NCBI GenBank assembly: GCA_965223725.1
Contig: CBDCXE010000003.1
Coordinates: 124,001-188,000, forward strand
Length of the DNA stretch: 64,000 bases
DNA from: CBDCXE01 sp965223725 [NCBI: Nitrospinota bacterium]
GTDB taxonomy: Bacteria; Nitrospinota_A; UBA7883
Direction of reading: 5' to 3'
Positions within the stretch are counted from its first letter, which is position 1, and each line of letters begins with the position of its first letter. The notes beneath the pieces were generated by a model that saw nothing but the letters and a program-made list of their open reading frames with translations, had not been told where the DNA came from and made no database searches. Of this stretch, positions 27,746-36,975 are shown piece after piece. The translations under genes and the position numbers were made by a program.

Positions 27746-28421
27746 TTATAATAAAGCGCCGTTGAGCAAAGCAGTGGAGACCAGGGCGCCTTGATAATCA
27801 GCCTTTTCGAGGGCGACCAGGTCTTCGGGCCCGCGTACACCGCCGCCGGCGTACCAATGCTCATCCTGGGCCGGTGTCATCAATGATGATGGGTCGAGCC
27901 CGCCTGCGCCCACAGCTTCCAGCCGCATATGTATAAATTTTCGCGCCCCAGCTTTTCTTGCATGGCCGATAATTTCGCCCTGGCTCATACCGCTGGCCGA
28001 TAGTATCTTGCTGTTTTTACTGTCTATGGAAACTATGGTTTTCGACAGGTCGACAACCTGATCCCACTGTTTAAAAGTTTCTGTGGCGATCACCGGTGTC
28101 ATCAAAGGCTGAACCTTTACGTCATCAATGCTTACATATCCGTTGTCGAGCCAGATTTCGAAGCTGTTACTGGTAAGCGTTGCTTCTATTAATTTTTTGT
28201 TACGGTCTCTGTTATTCATGATGGCGTCCAGGTCGGCAATATAATATGTGTCAAACTCGGCCAGGGATGAATAGAAGTCGATGACTGATTGTGGATCAGC
28301 GGAGCTTATACCTGGAGCAGAGAGTGGCTTGTACTCATCCCCGTCGGCCGCCCACCGCGCGAACAACCTGACCGTCCAGGATATCGAGAACAGGTATAAC
28401 CTTGACTGGAAACATAGCCAT
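27746..28421 (-). pseudogene. HisA/HisF-like TIM-barrel protein (COG1411 type), apparent frameshift
   Basis: Reading leftward from ATG 28421 gives MAMFPVKVIPVLDILDG, then QVVRAVGGRR, and stops at a TGA. The rest (DEYKPLSAPGISSADPQ to the end) is in another frame. Removing one base from the run of four at 28339-28342 restores a 224-residue frame. The restored protein matches the HisA-related family found with tetrahydromethanopterin-linked C1 pathways and in methanogens, with the phosphate-binding end GGGVRGPEDL. It may be a sequencing indel, a recent mutation or a slippage site. It ends 32 bp from the convergent parvulin gene. Confidence 0.8.
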
Positions 28422-28535
28422 TTTTGAACCAAGCCTCGACATAGATATTAATAATCAATTGCAAAGAACAATGTTTACCGATAACAGAACCAATGGTTAT
28501 AGTAGCGTGGAAGGATTAAATTGTCGATAAGGCCC

Positions 28536-28675
28536 CTCCTGAACAGAGAGCCAGGAGCACCGTTATTTTGTCGGAAAGGCGTTATCAACAATAATTTTAT
28601 ATGTTTGCCGGTTCCGGGATGACCAATCTCCAGAACCGGCAAACCTGGGGGAGGCAAGGCGCTTGCAAGAAGCGC
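28536..28675. repeat. three successive perfect inverted repeats in an intergenic spacer
   Basis: CTCCTG/CAGGAG at 28536-28557, TTTGCCGGTTC/GAACCGGCAAA (11-bp arms, 18-nt loop) at 28604-28643, and GCGCTT/AAGCGC (5-nt loop) at 28659-28675. They fill the 286-bp gap between two leftward genes. No U-tract follows any of them, so simple intrinsic terminators are unlikely. A structured leader or small RNA is possible. Confidence 0.5.
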
Positions 28676-28707
28676 TTACCGGCTAACTTGAAATGCAGTC
28701 TCCTCTT

Positions 28708-29263
28708 TTAGCTGACAGGATCAAGTTTCGCCAAAATCGTCATATATTGATCCGCGTTGTTCGAATCAGATTTCCGACCGGCAGCTTTATTTATTTCTAT
28801 CCGCGCCGGTTTATAGTTATGGTTGCGTACATAATAGTTTATCAACCCCATCCGCGCTTCAGAGTGGTCAGGGTTCCATCGGAGAGCCGCTTCAAAATCC
28901 CTCGCGGACTGTTCATCCTGCCCAATCTTTTCCAGCAGGCGGGCGCGAAGGTAGTACACTTTATCTTTTTTGATACCCGGATTTGTCGCTGATAGCGCCG
29001 TCGATGGCGTCCAATAGCGCTTCATACGCTTTAGGACCTGTCAGCATTCTGGCCTTGTATATCAACCTGTCTATAGATTGATCCGTCCCTTGCAAATAGC
29101 GTGTAATCGACCTTTCAAGCTCTGTTGTAAGGGCCGGCTCTACAGTAGAAACAGGATGTGAAGTAACTTTCCACATCGAAGGCTCCACAACACTGATTGA
29201 TTGCGCCAATAAAAGAACCATAACGACAGCAGTAAAGGCAACTGCAGAATGTATTAAAATCAT
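28708..29263 (-). pseudogene. TPR-like signal-anchored protein, apparent frameshift
   Basis: Translation starts at ATG 29263, preceded by AGGAGATG. It gives an exported or anchored protein (hydrophobic residues about 4-22) that stops after DKSGYQKR. The neighbouring frame continues with DKVYYLRARLLEKIG, QDEQSARDFEAAL and RWNPDHSEARMG, a clear tetratricopeptide pattern. Dropping one A from the AAAAAA run near 28970 joins them into 184 residues. The function is unknown; TPRs mediate protein contacts. The frame break lies in a homopolymer, which is compatible with a read error. Confidence 0.65.
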
Positions 29264-29487
29264 TTTACATCTCCTGATTTGTTCATTTATTGAGTGTAGC
29301 AATCCGCATGCCAAAATAATATTTAATAAAACTATATAATTCAATATATTACACTGTATTGCTTAAGAAGCGTCTTTAATAAATCGCTGTTTACTACAAT
29401 ATTTGGAGTTGTGACACTGAAATTTGGAGGTTATGATAAGTCTGCCCATGGTACAGTTTAATCATAAATGCCCATTAGAGGATTATC

Positions 29488-29964
29488 ATGGTAACAAGTT
29501 ACAGATCAATGTATTACACCGTTATCCTATTCCTTATGACGACCGCGCTGGCATCGTGCGGCAGCTCCAGCACATCCACCACCCTCTCGCTGGAACCACT
29601 ATTTGGCACGTGGAACATCGACTTTCTGAATGGGCAATCTGTCTCTTCACAAGGCTGGACCGTTAAATTTGATGAGCGCCAGATAACCCTTGATTTTCCA
29701 AACTCCAACTGTATGGAAGTTGTTGATTATATATCTGATGGTGTTGCGCCGGGTGGTGGTCCATCCGAAATAATTGGTGAAATTCATGGGCCTTTCTGTA
29801 ACATTGCTATACCGCTTTATGAAAATCTCCTGCAACCGCCATCTCCCACAGACACTCTCTCCGGCACAGTTGAGGTTTTCGATGACGGTAATCAACTGAC
29901 GCTCATACTTCAGGGCAATATACAAGGCGCAAACCAAAGCCTGGAAATCATCGCCTCCCGTTAA
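29488..29964 (+). CDS. putative lipoprotein of unknown function
   Basis: 158 residues from ATG 29488, which follows AGAGGA. The lipobox LASC places the lipidated cysteine at residue 24, after a hydrophobic stretch. The mature part starts GSSSTSTTLSLEPLFGTWNI, reminiscent of small lipocalin/META-like beta proteins (GTW, then WTVKFDERQITLDF), but I do not recognise a family. It lies 40 bp before uvrC in the same direction. It is probably anchored in the outer membrane. Confidence 0.7.
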   Translation: MVTSYRSMYYTVILFLMTTALASCGSSSTSTTLSLEPLFGTWNIDFLNGQSVSSQGWTVKFDERQITLDFPNSNCMEVVDYISDGVAPGGGPSEIIGEIHGPFCNIAIPLYENLLQPPSPTDTLSGTVEVFDDGNQLTLILQGNIQGANQSLEIIASR

Positions 29965-30004
29965 TCGATATCCGCCAATTCCCAAACCGGATATAATCGT
30001 ATCC

Positions 30005-31832
30005 ATGAGTGATCGTTACGAACATCTGCGTCATGCGCTGGATAGTCTGCCCGGCTCGCCCGGTGTCTACATCATGAAGGGCGAAGGTGGAAAAACCTTG
30101 TATATAGGCAAAGCGAAGTCGTTGCGCAACAGGGCCCGCTCATACTTTCAACCCTCCGCCAAGCATTCGCCCCGGATAACGGTGATGACCGGCAAAGTGA
30201 AAAGCGTGGAGTACATCACCACCGCGTCGGAGCTGGAGGCGCTGATCCTGGAGGATAACCTGATCAAAAAGGAGCAGCCGCCATACAACGTGATGCTGCG
30301 CGACGACAAGAACTACCCATACCTGAAACTGACCATGGGCGAAGAATTCCCCCGGCTCGTCCTGGCGCGCAAACAGCTGGAGGACGGGGCGGAGTATTTC
30401 GGGCCATACATTTCGGCGCGCGCCGTCAACGCCACCATCAAGTTGATCAACAAAATATTCAAGCTGCGGCAAAGCAAGGACGACCTGGCCGGGAAGCCCC
30501 CGCGAAGGCCATGCCTGAACTATGAAATGGGCCGATGCATGGCGCCTTGTGCAGGGAAGGTGACGGAAGAAGAGTATCGGGAAACAGCACGGCAGGTCAG
30601 CCTCTTCCTGAAAGGTCGCGACATAAAACTGCTGGACAGGTTGAACGATAAAATGATGGAAGCGGCCGAGCAGGAAGCTGTTCGAAACCGCCGCCCGCTA
30701 TCGCGACCAGATCGCCGCCATAAAACGGCTCAGCGAAAAACAGCTGATAACCGACACCAAACTGGCCGACGAAGATGTGATCGCCTCCTGTGAAGAGGGC
30801 GGGCAGTCGGTCATCAAAATATTGCGGATACGCCGTGGCAAAATGAACCAGGAGCGGCACTATGTTTTCGACAAGCTGGACCGGCAGGACCGGCCGGAGG
30901 CGCTCTCCGCCTTCATCCGGCAGTTCTACGCCCATGGGATGGAGATCCCCGCATACGTCCTGGTGAACGATGAACCGGAAGATCGCGAAATACTGGAAGC
31001 GCTCCTGACCAACCGGCGAGAGCGCAAGGTGAAGATCATCGTTCCGGTCCGGGGCCGCCGCAGAAAACTGGTGGAGATGGCGCAACGAAACGCCAAGCTC
31101 CAGCTCGACTCCATCTCCGACAGTGATGAACTTCTGCAGCGGGCGCTGGTGGAGATACAGGAGAAGCTCGGCATGGAGAAAGCGCCCGCCGTCATCGAAG
31201 GCTACGATATATCGAACACCAGCGGGCTCTCCTCGGTCGGGTCGATCGTCATGTTCCGCGATGGGCTGCCATCGAAGGCGGACTATAGAAAATATAAAAT
31301 CAAATCTGTAGATGGGCCGGACGATTACGCATCCCTGGCCGAGGTGGTACAGCGGCGGTTCAAACGGTTGAAAGAAAGTGGACAACCGACGGCCGATCTG
31401 CTGGTGATCGATGGTGGCAAGGGCCAGCTGGGCGTGGTGGTCGATAGCCTGGAGAAACTGGGCGCTGGCTCTCAAAAAGTTATCGGCATAGCCAAAGGCA
31501 AGGATAGAGAAAACCGTGAGACCGACGCGATATTCCTGCCCGGCGCTTCGACTCCGGTAAACTTCGCCCCTTCGTCGCCTGGGTTTATGCTATTGCAAAG
31601 GGTCCGGGACGAGGCGCACCGCTTTGCCATCGATTATCATCGCAAGCTGCGCGGCGGCAAGGCGCTGGCGTCGTCGCTGGACAGCGTGCCCGGCATCGGG
31701 CCGAAACGGAAAAAAGCTTTGCTGAAACATTTTGGGTCGGTCAAGGGTGTGCGCGAGGCCAGCCTGGAGCAGGTGGCCAACGCGCTGGGCATATCGGAAA
31801 AAGCGGCCGGCAAGATCCATGAATATCTGTGA
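30005..31832 (+). pseudogene. uvrC: UvrC, excinuclease ABC subunit C, with apparent +1 frameshift
   Basis: The gene is full length (608 residues) if one base is removed near 30674-30678. The first frame has the GIY-YIG nuclease (GSPGVYIMKG, TLYIGKAKSLRNRARSYF). It leaves the family sequence inside the UVR motif, after MMEAAEQE. The next frame resumes exactly with LFETAARYRDQIAAIKRL and runs through the RNase H-like nuclease domain. The C-terminal helix-hairpin-helix (VPGIGPKRKKALLKHFG) is intact. UvrC makes both incisions in nucleotide excision repair. No other damage is present, so a recent mutation or a sequencing error is likely. Confidence 0.92.
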
Positions 31833-31912
31833 TCGGCGCCCTCTGCCCTTGCCGATATGGGGGCGATGAAGTAGAATCAAGCGTTTATGAAACCACATGA
31901 TGATGATTACAG

Positions 31913-32863
31913 ATGACTGATGCGCCGAAGATTTCGCTGGTAGCGCCGATCTATAACGAAGAAGAAAATATCGACCGCTTCATAGAAGAGCTGACACCGG
32001 TCCTTGATAAGCTCGACCCTGGCTTCGAAATTATTGCAGTGGACGATGGGTCGACCGATTCGACATATGAAAAACTGACAGCGCTGCGCGATAAGGACGA
32101 GCGGATAAAGATCATCCGGTTCCGTGGCAACTTCGGCCAAACCGCCGCCTTTTCCGCCGGGTTCGATTATGCCCGGGGCAAGACGATCGTGACCATAGAC
32201 GCTGACTTGCAAAACGATCCGGCTGATATCCCGAAACTTCTGGATAAACTCCACGAAGGCTACGACATAGTCTCCGGCTGGCGCTACGACCGGCAGGACA
32301 AGTTTATCTCCCGAAGGCTTCCATCGATCATCGCCAATAAAATCATTTCCAAAACGACAAAAGTGCATCTGCACGATTACGGCTGTTCGCTGAAAGCTTT
32401 CGATCATGACGTGGTGAAAAACATCCAGCTATATGGCGAGATGCATCGGTTCATCCCGGCGGTGGCTTCCTGGATGGGCGTCAACGTGGCGGAGATCAAG
32501 GTCAACCATCGGCCCCGGGTGGCGGGGGTCTCCAAATATGGCATCGGGCGCACTATCCGGGTACTGCTCGATCTTATCACCGTGAAGTTCCTGTTGAGCT
32601 ATTCCACCAGCCCGATCCAGATATTTGGGTTGATCGGTTTTGTCAGCGGGGTCCTCGGGTTTATCCTGGCGTCGTGGCTGACGATCCAGAAATTTTTCTT
32701 CAGCATAGCGCTGGCCAACAGACCGGCCTTGCTGCTGGCGATAATGCTGATATTCATCGGCGTGCAGTTTGTGTCGATCGGGCTGCTGGCGGAGATGCTG
32801 TCGCGCACATACCATGAATCGCAAGACAAGCCTGTGTATGTGATCAAGAACATTCTGCAGTAG
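31913..32863 (+). CDS. family 2 glycosyltransferase (polyprenyl-phosphate sugar transferase type)
   Basis: 316 residues. The GT-A domain starts SLVAPIYNEEENIDRFIEEL and has the DXD region VTIDADLQNDPADI and VSGWRYDRQDK. Two C-terminal transmembrane helices (about 232-255 and 267-295) match the GtrB/DPM1-like group, which loads a sugar on undecaprenyl phosphate at the inner membrane. The downstream sulfotransferase-like gene, 33 bp away, suggests a role in modifying a surface glycan. Confidence 0.9.
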   Translation: MTDAPKISLVAPIYNEEENIDRFIEELTPVLDKLDPGFEIIAVDDGSTDSTYEKLTALRDKDERIKIIRFRGNFGQTAAFSAGFDYARGKTIVTIDADLQNDPADIPKLLDKLHEGYDIVSGWRYDRQDKFISRRLPSIIANKIISKTTKVHLHDYGCSLKAFDHDVVKNIQLYGEMHRFIPAVASWMGVNVAEIKVNHRPRVAGVSKYGIGRTIRVLLDLITVKFLLSYSTSPIQIFGLIGFVSGVLGFILASWLTIQKFFFSIALANRPALLLAIMLIFIGVQFVSIGLLAEMLSRTYHESQDKPVYVIKNILQ

Positions 32864-32896
32864 CGCCCGAACCACCACAATGGAGCCTGATGATAT

Positions 32897-33799
32897 ATGG
32901 CTGTAAAACTTCTGGTGAACGGTTTTTTCCGGAGCGGGACGACCATCATCTGGAAAATCCTAAAAAAGAGCAACCCGAACGCTCTGGTCCTTTATGAACC
33001 ATGCCACGAGCTGATCGTCCATCATCTGGAGGAGTACCAACGTAAGCCGTTCGTCGATGAAACCCACGGCATGGATATCTGGGAGGATTACACGAAAGCT
33101 CCCGGCCTGATCGATAAAATCAGGCAGACGCATCCGAACCTGGGCAAGGGAAGGCTGTTGCCGGAGAGCGCGGATGATCTGCTCCGCTACGTTACTATCT
33201 TCGACCAGCTGGATAAAGATATAGTATTGCAAACCAACCGCTGGAGTTTTCATCTGAAAGAAATTACCGAGTCCAGCGGTTGCAAGACAATCCAGGTTGT
33301 CCGCAACCCGATCGATGTGTACAGGTCCATCATGGGAATTTATTTCAAACAGGGCGCCGCGCCGAAGCGGGCCATCAAAAATTTGCTGAAACCGCTGTTC
33401 ATCAACAAGGCGTTCGGCCTTGGCCCCATGTATAAGCATACATGGAACAAGTTTGGCGGAGCGTCCCACGGGTGGGAGCCGCCCTCGAAAACAGCGATTA
33501 ACATGAGGCCGTTTAATACGTTTCTGATCACATGGACCATGGCCAATTACAGCGCGCTGAAGGCGACACAGGGCGCGGGTGGAACATTCGTATCGTATGA
33601 AACGGTGATGAACAACCCAGACGAGCTGAAAACTATAACAAATGAAAGCACAGGACTGGAGTTCAACCATGTCGGCATTTTGACCGAGCCGAAACGCCGC
33701 TTATTCATAACCGATGCGGAGCGGTGTGTGTTGGTGGCAAAGGCGGAGCAGTTAAATATAAACGAGGAGTTTAACTGCATCCTGAAAAAACTGGCCTGA
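32897..33799 (+). CDS. sulfotransferase family protein
   Basis: 300 residues. The N-terminal FFRSGTTIIWKIL matches the 5'-phosphosulfate-binding loop for PAPS. VVRNPIDVYRSIMGIY matches the 3'-phosphate-binding motif. There is no membrane segment, so it is cytosolic or peripheral. The acceptor is unknown. Its position just after a polyprenyl-phosphate glycosyltransferase suggests a carbohydrate acceptor; this is inference. It converges with pcm after 10 bp. Confidence 0.82.
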   Translation: MAVKLLVNGFFRSGTTIIWKILKKSNPNALVLYEPCHELIVHHLEEYQRKPFVDETHGMDIWEDYTKAPGLIDKIRQTHPNLGKGRLLPESADDLLRYVTIFDQLDKDIVLQTNRWSFHLKEITESSGCKTIQVVRNPIDVYRSIMGIYFKQGAAPKRAIKNLLKPLFINKAFGLGPMYKHTWNKFGGASHGWEPPSKTAINMRPFNTFLITWTMANYSALKATQGAGGTFVSYETVMNNPDELKTITNESTGLEFNHVGILTEPKRRLFITDAERCVLVAKAEQLNINEEFNCILKKLA

Positions 33800-33809
33800 A
33801 GCCCAACCT

Positions 33810-34481
33810 CTATACAGAGTTTTGAGCGGAGCCGGTCATCGGTACGAACCGGACAGCAGTGATATGGCGATATTTAATTTCTCCGTCATGCTTGTCCCCA
33901 CGAACAAGCTCCTGATATACAGCGTCGCCCCTGGGTATGACGATTACCCCACCATCGGCCAACTGGTCTTCCAGAACAGCGGGTGTTGTCTTTGGCGCTG
34001 CGGCGGATATGATCTTGTCATACGGCGCGTGCTCGGCCAAGCCTTCCGATCCATCCCGGTTGATCACCGTTACATTGTTATAGCCGAGCTTTTTTAATCT
34101 CTGGCCAGCTCCGTCCGCCAGCTCCGGCACGATCTCCAGGGCATAGACATACATGGAAAGCAATGACAGCAACGCAGCCTGATAGCCGCATCCGGCGCCG
34201 ATCTCCAGCACGGTGTCCGTCTCTTTTAGCTCCAGCCATTCGATCATAAGGGCGACGATATATGGCTGGCTTATGGTCTGGTCGAACCCGATGGAGAGAG
34301 GGTTATCATCATAAGCCGCGCGCTCGAGCTGTGGCGCGATGAATTTTTCTCTGGGGATGGAATCCATTGCCTGGAGCACCCTGGGGTCGCGGATGTTCCG
34401 GCCGATCAAATGCTTCTCCATCATCACAGACTTTGCATGTTTCAGCCGTTTCGCCGGAGATTTCTGTAATGATGAGAACAT
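33810..34481 (-). CDS. pcm: protein-L-isoaspartate O-methyltransferase
   Basis: 223 residues. RVLQAMDSIPREKFI, SIGFDQTISQPYIVALM and VLEIGAGCGYQAALLS are the defining blocks. The last of these is SAM motif I, followed by the LEIVPEL acidic region. It methylates isoaspartyl residues in aged proteins to start their repair. The start at 34481 has an AGGAG somewhat far upstream; Met20/21 are alternative starts. The first 19 residues are basic and not part of the core. Confidence 0.95.
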   Translation of the reverse strand: MFSSLQKSPAKRLKHAKSVMMEKHLIGRNIRDPRVLQAMDSIPREKFIAPQLERAAYDDNPLSIGFDQTISQPYIVALMIEWLELKETDTVLEIGAGCGYQAALLSLLSMYVYALEIVPELADGAGQRLKKLGYNNVTVINRDGSEGLAEHAPYDKIISAAAPKTTPAVLEDQLADGGVIVIPRGDAVYQELVRGDKHDGEIKYRHITAVRFVPMTGSAQNSV

Positions 34482-34565
34482 AATGGTTTACACCACTCCT
34501 GTGTATATATGGCCACGTTAAACGGCGGCTTTAATTGGGCAGGCGCGTTTTAAACGGATCTGTGG

Positions 34566-34958
34566 CTATAATATGAGGCCGTTTTTCTTCAGCCACTCGT
34601 CCTGATCGAACCTGTCCGCAAGGAATTTTCTAAAAGCGGTTTCGCTGGAAGTTTCCCTGATTCCATCTACTATATTGCTGATATCGATATCATGGTTGCG
34701 GAGTTCTTCTTCGACTTTTGTGTTAAACTCCAGCCTTTTTTCGTGGGTAAATTCTGTTCCGTTTTCGCCCTCGGTCCCCAACGAGTCGGCCAGATTCTGC
34801 ACCTTCAGCATCAGCACCATCAACGATTTGGCATAGCTTTCGTCCGCCTGGAACAGTTTGTTCATGGCGTTGCGGACATCCTTTGATTTTACGATCGCGT
34901 CGATGATGGCCCGGGATAAGAGCTCCATTTCTTCATCAGGCCGTTCTTCATCAGGCAT
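34566..34958 (-). CDS. small acidic helical protein of unknown function
   Basis: 130 residues with no signal peptide or membrane segment, predicted mostly helical (AKSLMVLMLKVQNLADSLG, KRLEFNTKVEEELRNHD). No family recognised. The start ATG at 34958 follows GGAGG at a good distance, which supports it as a real gene. It is upstream of pcm in the same direction with 84 bp between them. Confidence 0.65.
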   Translation of the reverse strand: MPDEERPDEEMELLSRAIIDAIVKSKDVRNAMNKLFQADESYAKSLMVLMLKVQNLADSLGTEGENGTEFTHEKRLEFNTKVEEELRNHDIDISNIVDGIRETSSETAFRKFLADRFDQDEWLKKNGLIL

Positions 34959-35051
34959 TATTCAATCCTCCGATAGGGGAAAACAAGTAACACCTAGATT
35001 CTACCACACGGCAACAATCAGTCAAGGCGAGGTTAGGGCGGGCCTGTCGGG

Positions 35052-35642
35052 TCAAGTGCAAAGCCAGCCAGAGCCTTGTGACTCCTTATGCTCAATGCCT
35101 TCTGGTATAACTACATCATCACCCAGAGGAGGTATTATCGGTTTCCTATGTGGTGGCCGTTTCGAGTCGTCGATTTCTTTTATAACATGAATGTTATCTG
35201 AAAAATACTGAACCTTGAAGGACCGTCCATTTCCAATAGTAACCCTCGCTACTGTATGTCCACCACTTCCGATTCCTATGGTTACATTGCTATACTCGTT
35301 ACCTTCAAGATGCCCGAAATAAACAGTGGTCCCACCAGTACCGGATACACGCACTCTATCAATAACAACAACAAAGTTGGCGTCGGGAAACAGGTTAAGA
35401 GTGATTTTCGGCGCTTCATTTGCTTCAGTGTTATTATTCAACACTTTGCCAGCATTGATAAGAAGGGAGGTATTAACCGTAGCATAGGTTTGCCGTATCA
35501 CCCATCGACGCATCTTGGCGGGCCCTGAGGTCGGCGCTTCCGCTGGCCCTACCACCGGGGTGAACAGCTCCGGCGGGGTTTGGGCATGGCCGGTGGTGGT
35601 GGTGAAGAGCAGCATCAACACCGCAATGGTGGCGGCGAGCAT
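35052..35642 (-). CDS. exported protein resembling a metalloprotease propeptide, no protease domain
   Basis: 196 residues from ATG 35642, chosen because GAGGAGG lies 7 nt upstream and the protein then starts at a clean signal peptide (MLAATIAVLMLLFTTTTGHA). A longer in-frame start at 35747 exists. Blocks such as LNLFPDANFVVVIDRV, YFGHLEGNEYSNV and KVQYFSDNIHVIKEID resemble, from memory, the N-terminal propeptide-like region of bacterial peptidyl-Asp-type zinc metalloproteases. The protein ends soon afterwards at TGA, with no HExxH domain. It could be an inhibitor-like stand-alone domain or a truncated protease. Confidence 0.6.
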   Translation of the reverse strand: MLAATIAVLMLLFTTTTGHAQTPPELFTPVVGPAEAPTSGPAKMRRWVIRQTYATVNTSLLINAGKVLNNNTEANEAPKITLNLFPDANFVVVIDRVRVSGTGGTTVYFGHLEGNEYSNVTIGIGSGGHTVARVTIGNGRSFKVQYFSDNIHVIKEIDDSKRPPHRKPIIPPLGDDVVIPEGIEHKESQGSGWLCT

Positions 35643-36013
35643 GCCGGGTCCTCCTCTGATCGACTGAAACAGCCGGGTGTGGAGATAATCGTGCACGATT
35701 AATCGATTGTTATATTGCATAACGACCACCTTCGTTAAAGGTTGCAACTTGCCCGCCCCGGCGCTTCCTACCCGGGGCCAAATATCACTACCATCAGTAG
35801 AGCAAGGTTATCTTACCGTATGGTATTAATAAATGCAACCAAATATTAATACTATTATTATCACAGGCAATTCAAGGCATTGCGCCACCTGGAGGCGCCG
35901 GACATTGGGCAACTTGTGGAAGTATGAGGATAAACCAAAGGACAGGAATCCATCGTATGTATTGTTGTATGCAATTGCCAGCACAGATATCTGATTATTT
36001 ATACCGCACCGGC

Positions 36014-36970
36014 CTACTGTTTATCTAAAGAGTTCCTGCGCTCCTCCAGCAGATCTTCCAGCGTTTTATCCAGCGCGATCACCGGCGCCCAACCGGTCAG
36101 TGTGTTTAGCCTGGAAGCGGAGCCATATACAACCGGATTCTCCGACGCCCGCGCCCTGTCCGGGTCCAATACATGCTCGATTTTGCCAGTATAATTGCTA
36201 AGGTTAACAAGCCGGTTATAGACCGATTCGATCTTCATAGGTATGCCAGAGCAGATATTGTATATGGCGCCCGACTCAGCTTTTTCCAATATCGACGTGA
36301 ACGCCCGGACCACATCCCGCACATCACAAAAATCGCGCATGGCCCCCAGGTTGCCTGTTTTGATAACCGGCTCCTGCAACCCCGCCTCGATCCGGGCGAT
36401 CTGCGTGGCGAACGCGGGCGCCGCGAACAGCTGTGACTGGCCCGGCCCGGTGAAATTGAAAGGACGCGCTATCACCACATGCAGTTTGCCGCTGTGGGCA
36501 TATTGACCGGCAATAATCTCAGCGCACAATTTCGATGCGGAATAATGGTTGGCCGGCGCGGGCTCTCTGGTCTCTGGAACCGGGTTTTCGTCTGGCTTGA
36601 CTTTCCCGTAAACTTCGGCGCTGCTGACGACAAGGGTTTTGCAGCTCGAGGTGTTTCTGGCCAGCGCTTCCAGCAGGTTGCATGTGCCGACACTGTTTAT
36701 CTGGTATGCGTATGGTGGATTTTTATTCGCCTCCGGTACGAACGAAAGGGCGGCCATGTGATAAACCTCGTCTGGCTTGACATCTTTAATGACAGATTCC
36801 AGATCGCCGAGCTTATTTAGGTTCAACTCGACCCCTTTTCCCCTGAAACCACCTGGCAAAGGACTAGAGCTGTATGTGCCGAAAACTTCTGCGTCGGGCG
36901 CCACGGTGGAGATATGCTCCGCCAGATGCGCTCCGGCGAAGCCTGCGGCCCCGGTAATGAGAACTCTCAT
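36014..36970 (-). CDS. NAD-dependent epimerase/dehydratase, GDP-6-deoxy-mannose reductase-like
   Basis: 318 residues, extended SDR fold. The nucleotide-binding motif GAAGFAGAHLAEHI is N-terminal, with catalytic VVSSAEVYG and the YSASK pair. RPFNFTGPGQSQLFAAPAFA and RDFCDVRDVVRAF resemble Rmd/GDP-mannose dehydratase-type enzymes. It probably makes a 6-deoxyhexose nucleotide for surface polysaccharide. It lies 5 bp downstream of the mini-secretin gene, so it is co-transcribed with it, though the functional link is unclear. Confidence 0.88.
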   Translation of the reverse strand: MRVLITGAAGFAGAHLAEHISTVAPDAEVFGTYSSSPLPGGFRGKGVELNLNKLGDLESVIKDVKPDEVYHMAALSFVPEANKNPPYAYQINSVGTCNLLEALARNTSSCKTLVVSSAEVYGKVKPDENPVPETREPAPANHYSASKLCAEIIAGQYAHSGKLHVVIARPFNFTGPGQSQLFAAPAFATQIARIEAGLQEPVIKTGNLGAMRDFCDVRDVVRAFTSILEKAESGAIYNICSGIPMKIESVYNRLVNLSNYTGKIEHVLDPDRARASENPVVYGSASRLNTLTGWAPVIALDKTLEDLLEERRNSLDKQ

Positions 36971-36975
36971 TTAAA

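Noticed and set aside
28340-28360. Premature TGA in the HisA-like gene as a selenocysteine codon, given selC in the window
   Set aside because: The family sequence resumes in a different frame, not after the TGA in the same frame, so this is a frameshift and not recoding.
35035-35060. TGA at the end of the propeptide-like protein as a selenocysteine codon
   Set aside because: Reading through gives only about ten further residues before another stop, with no conserved sequence.
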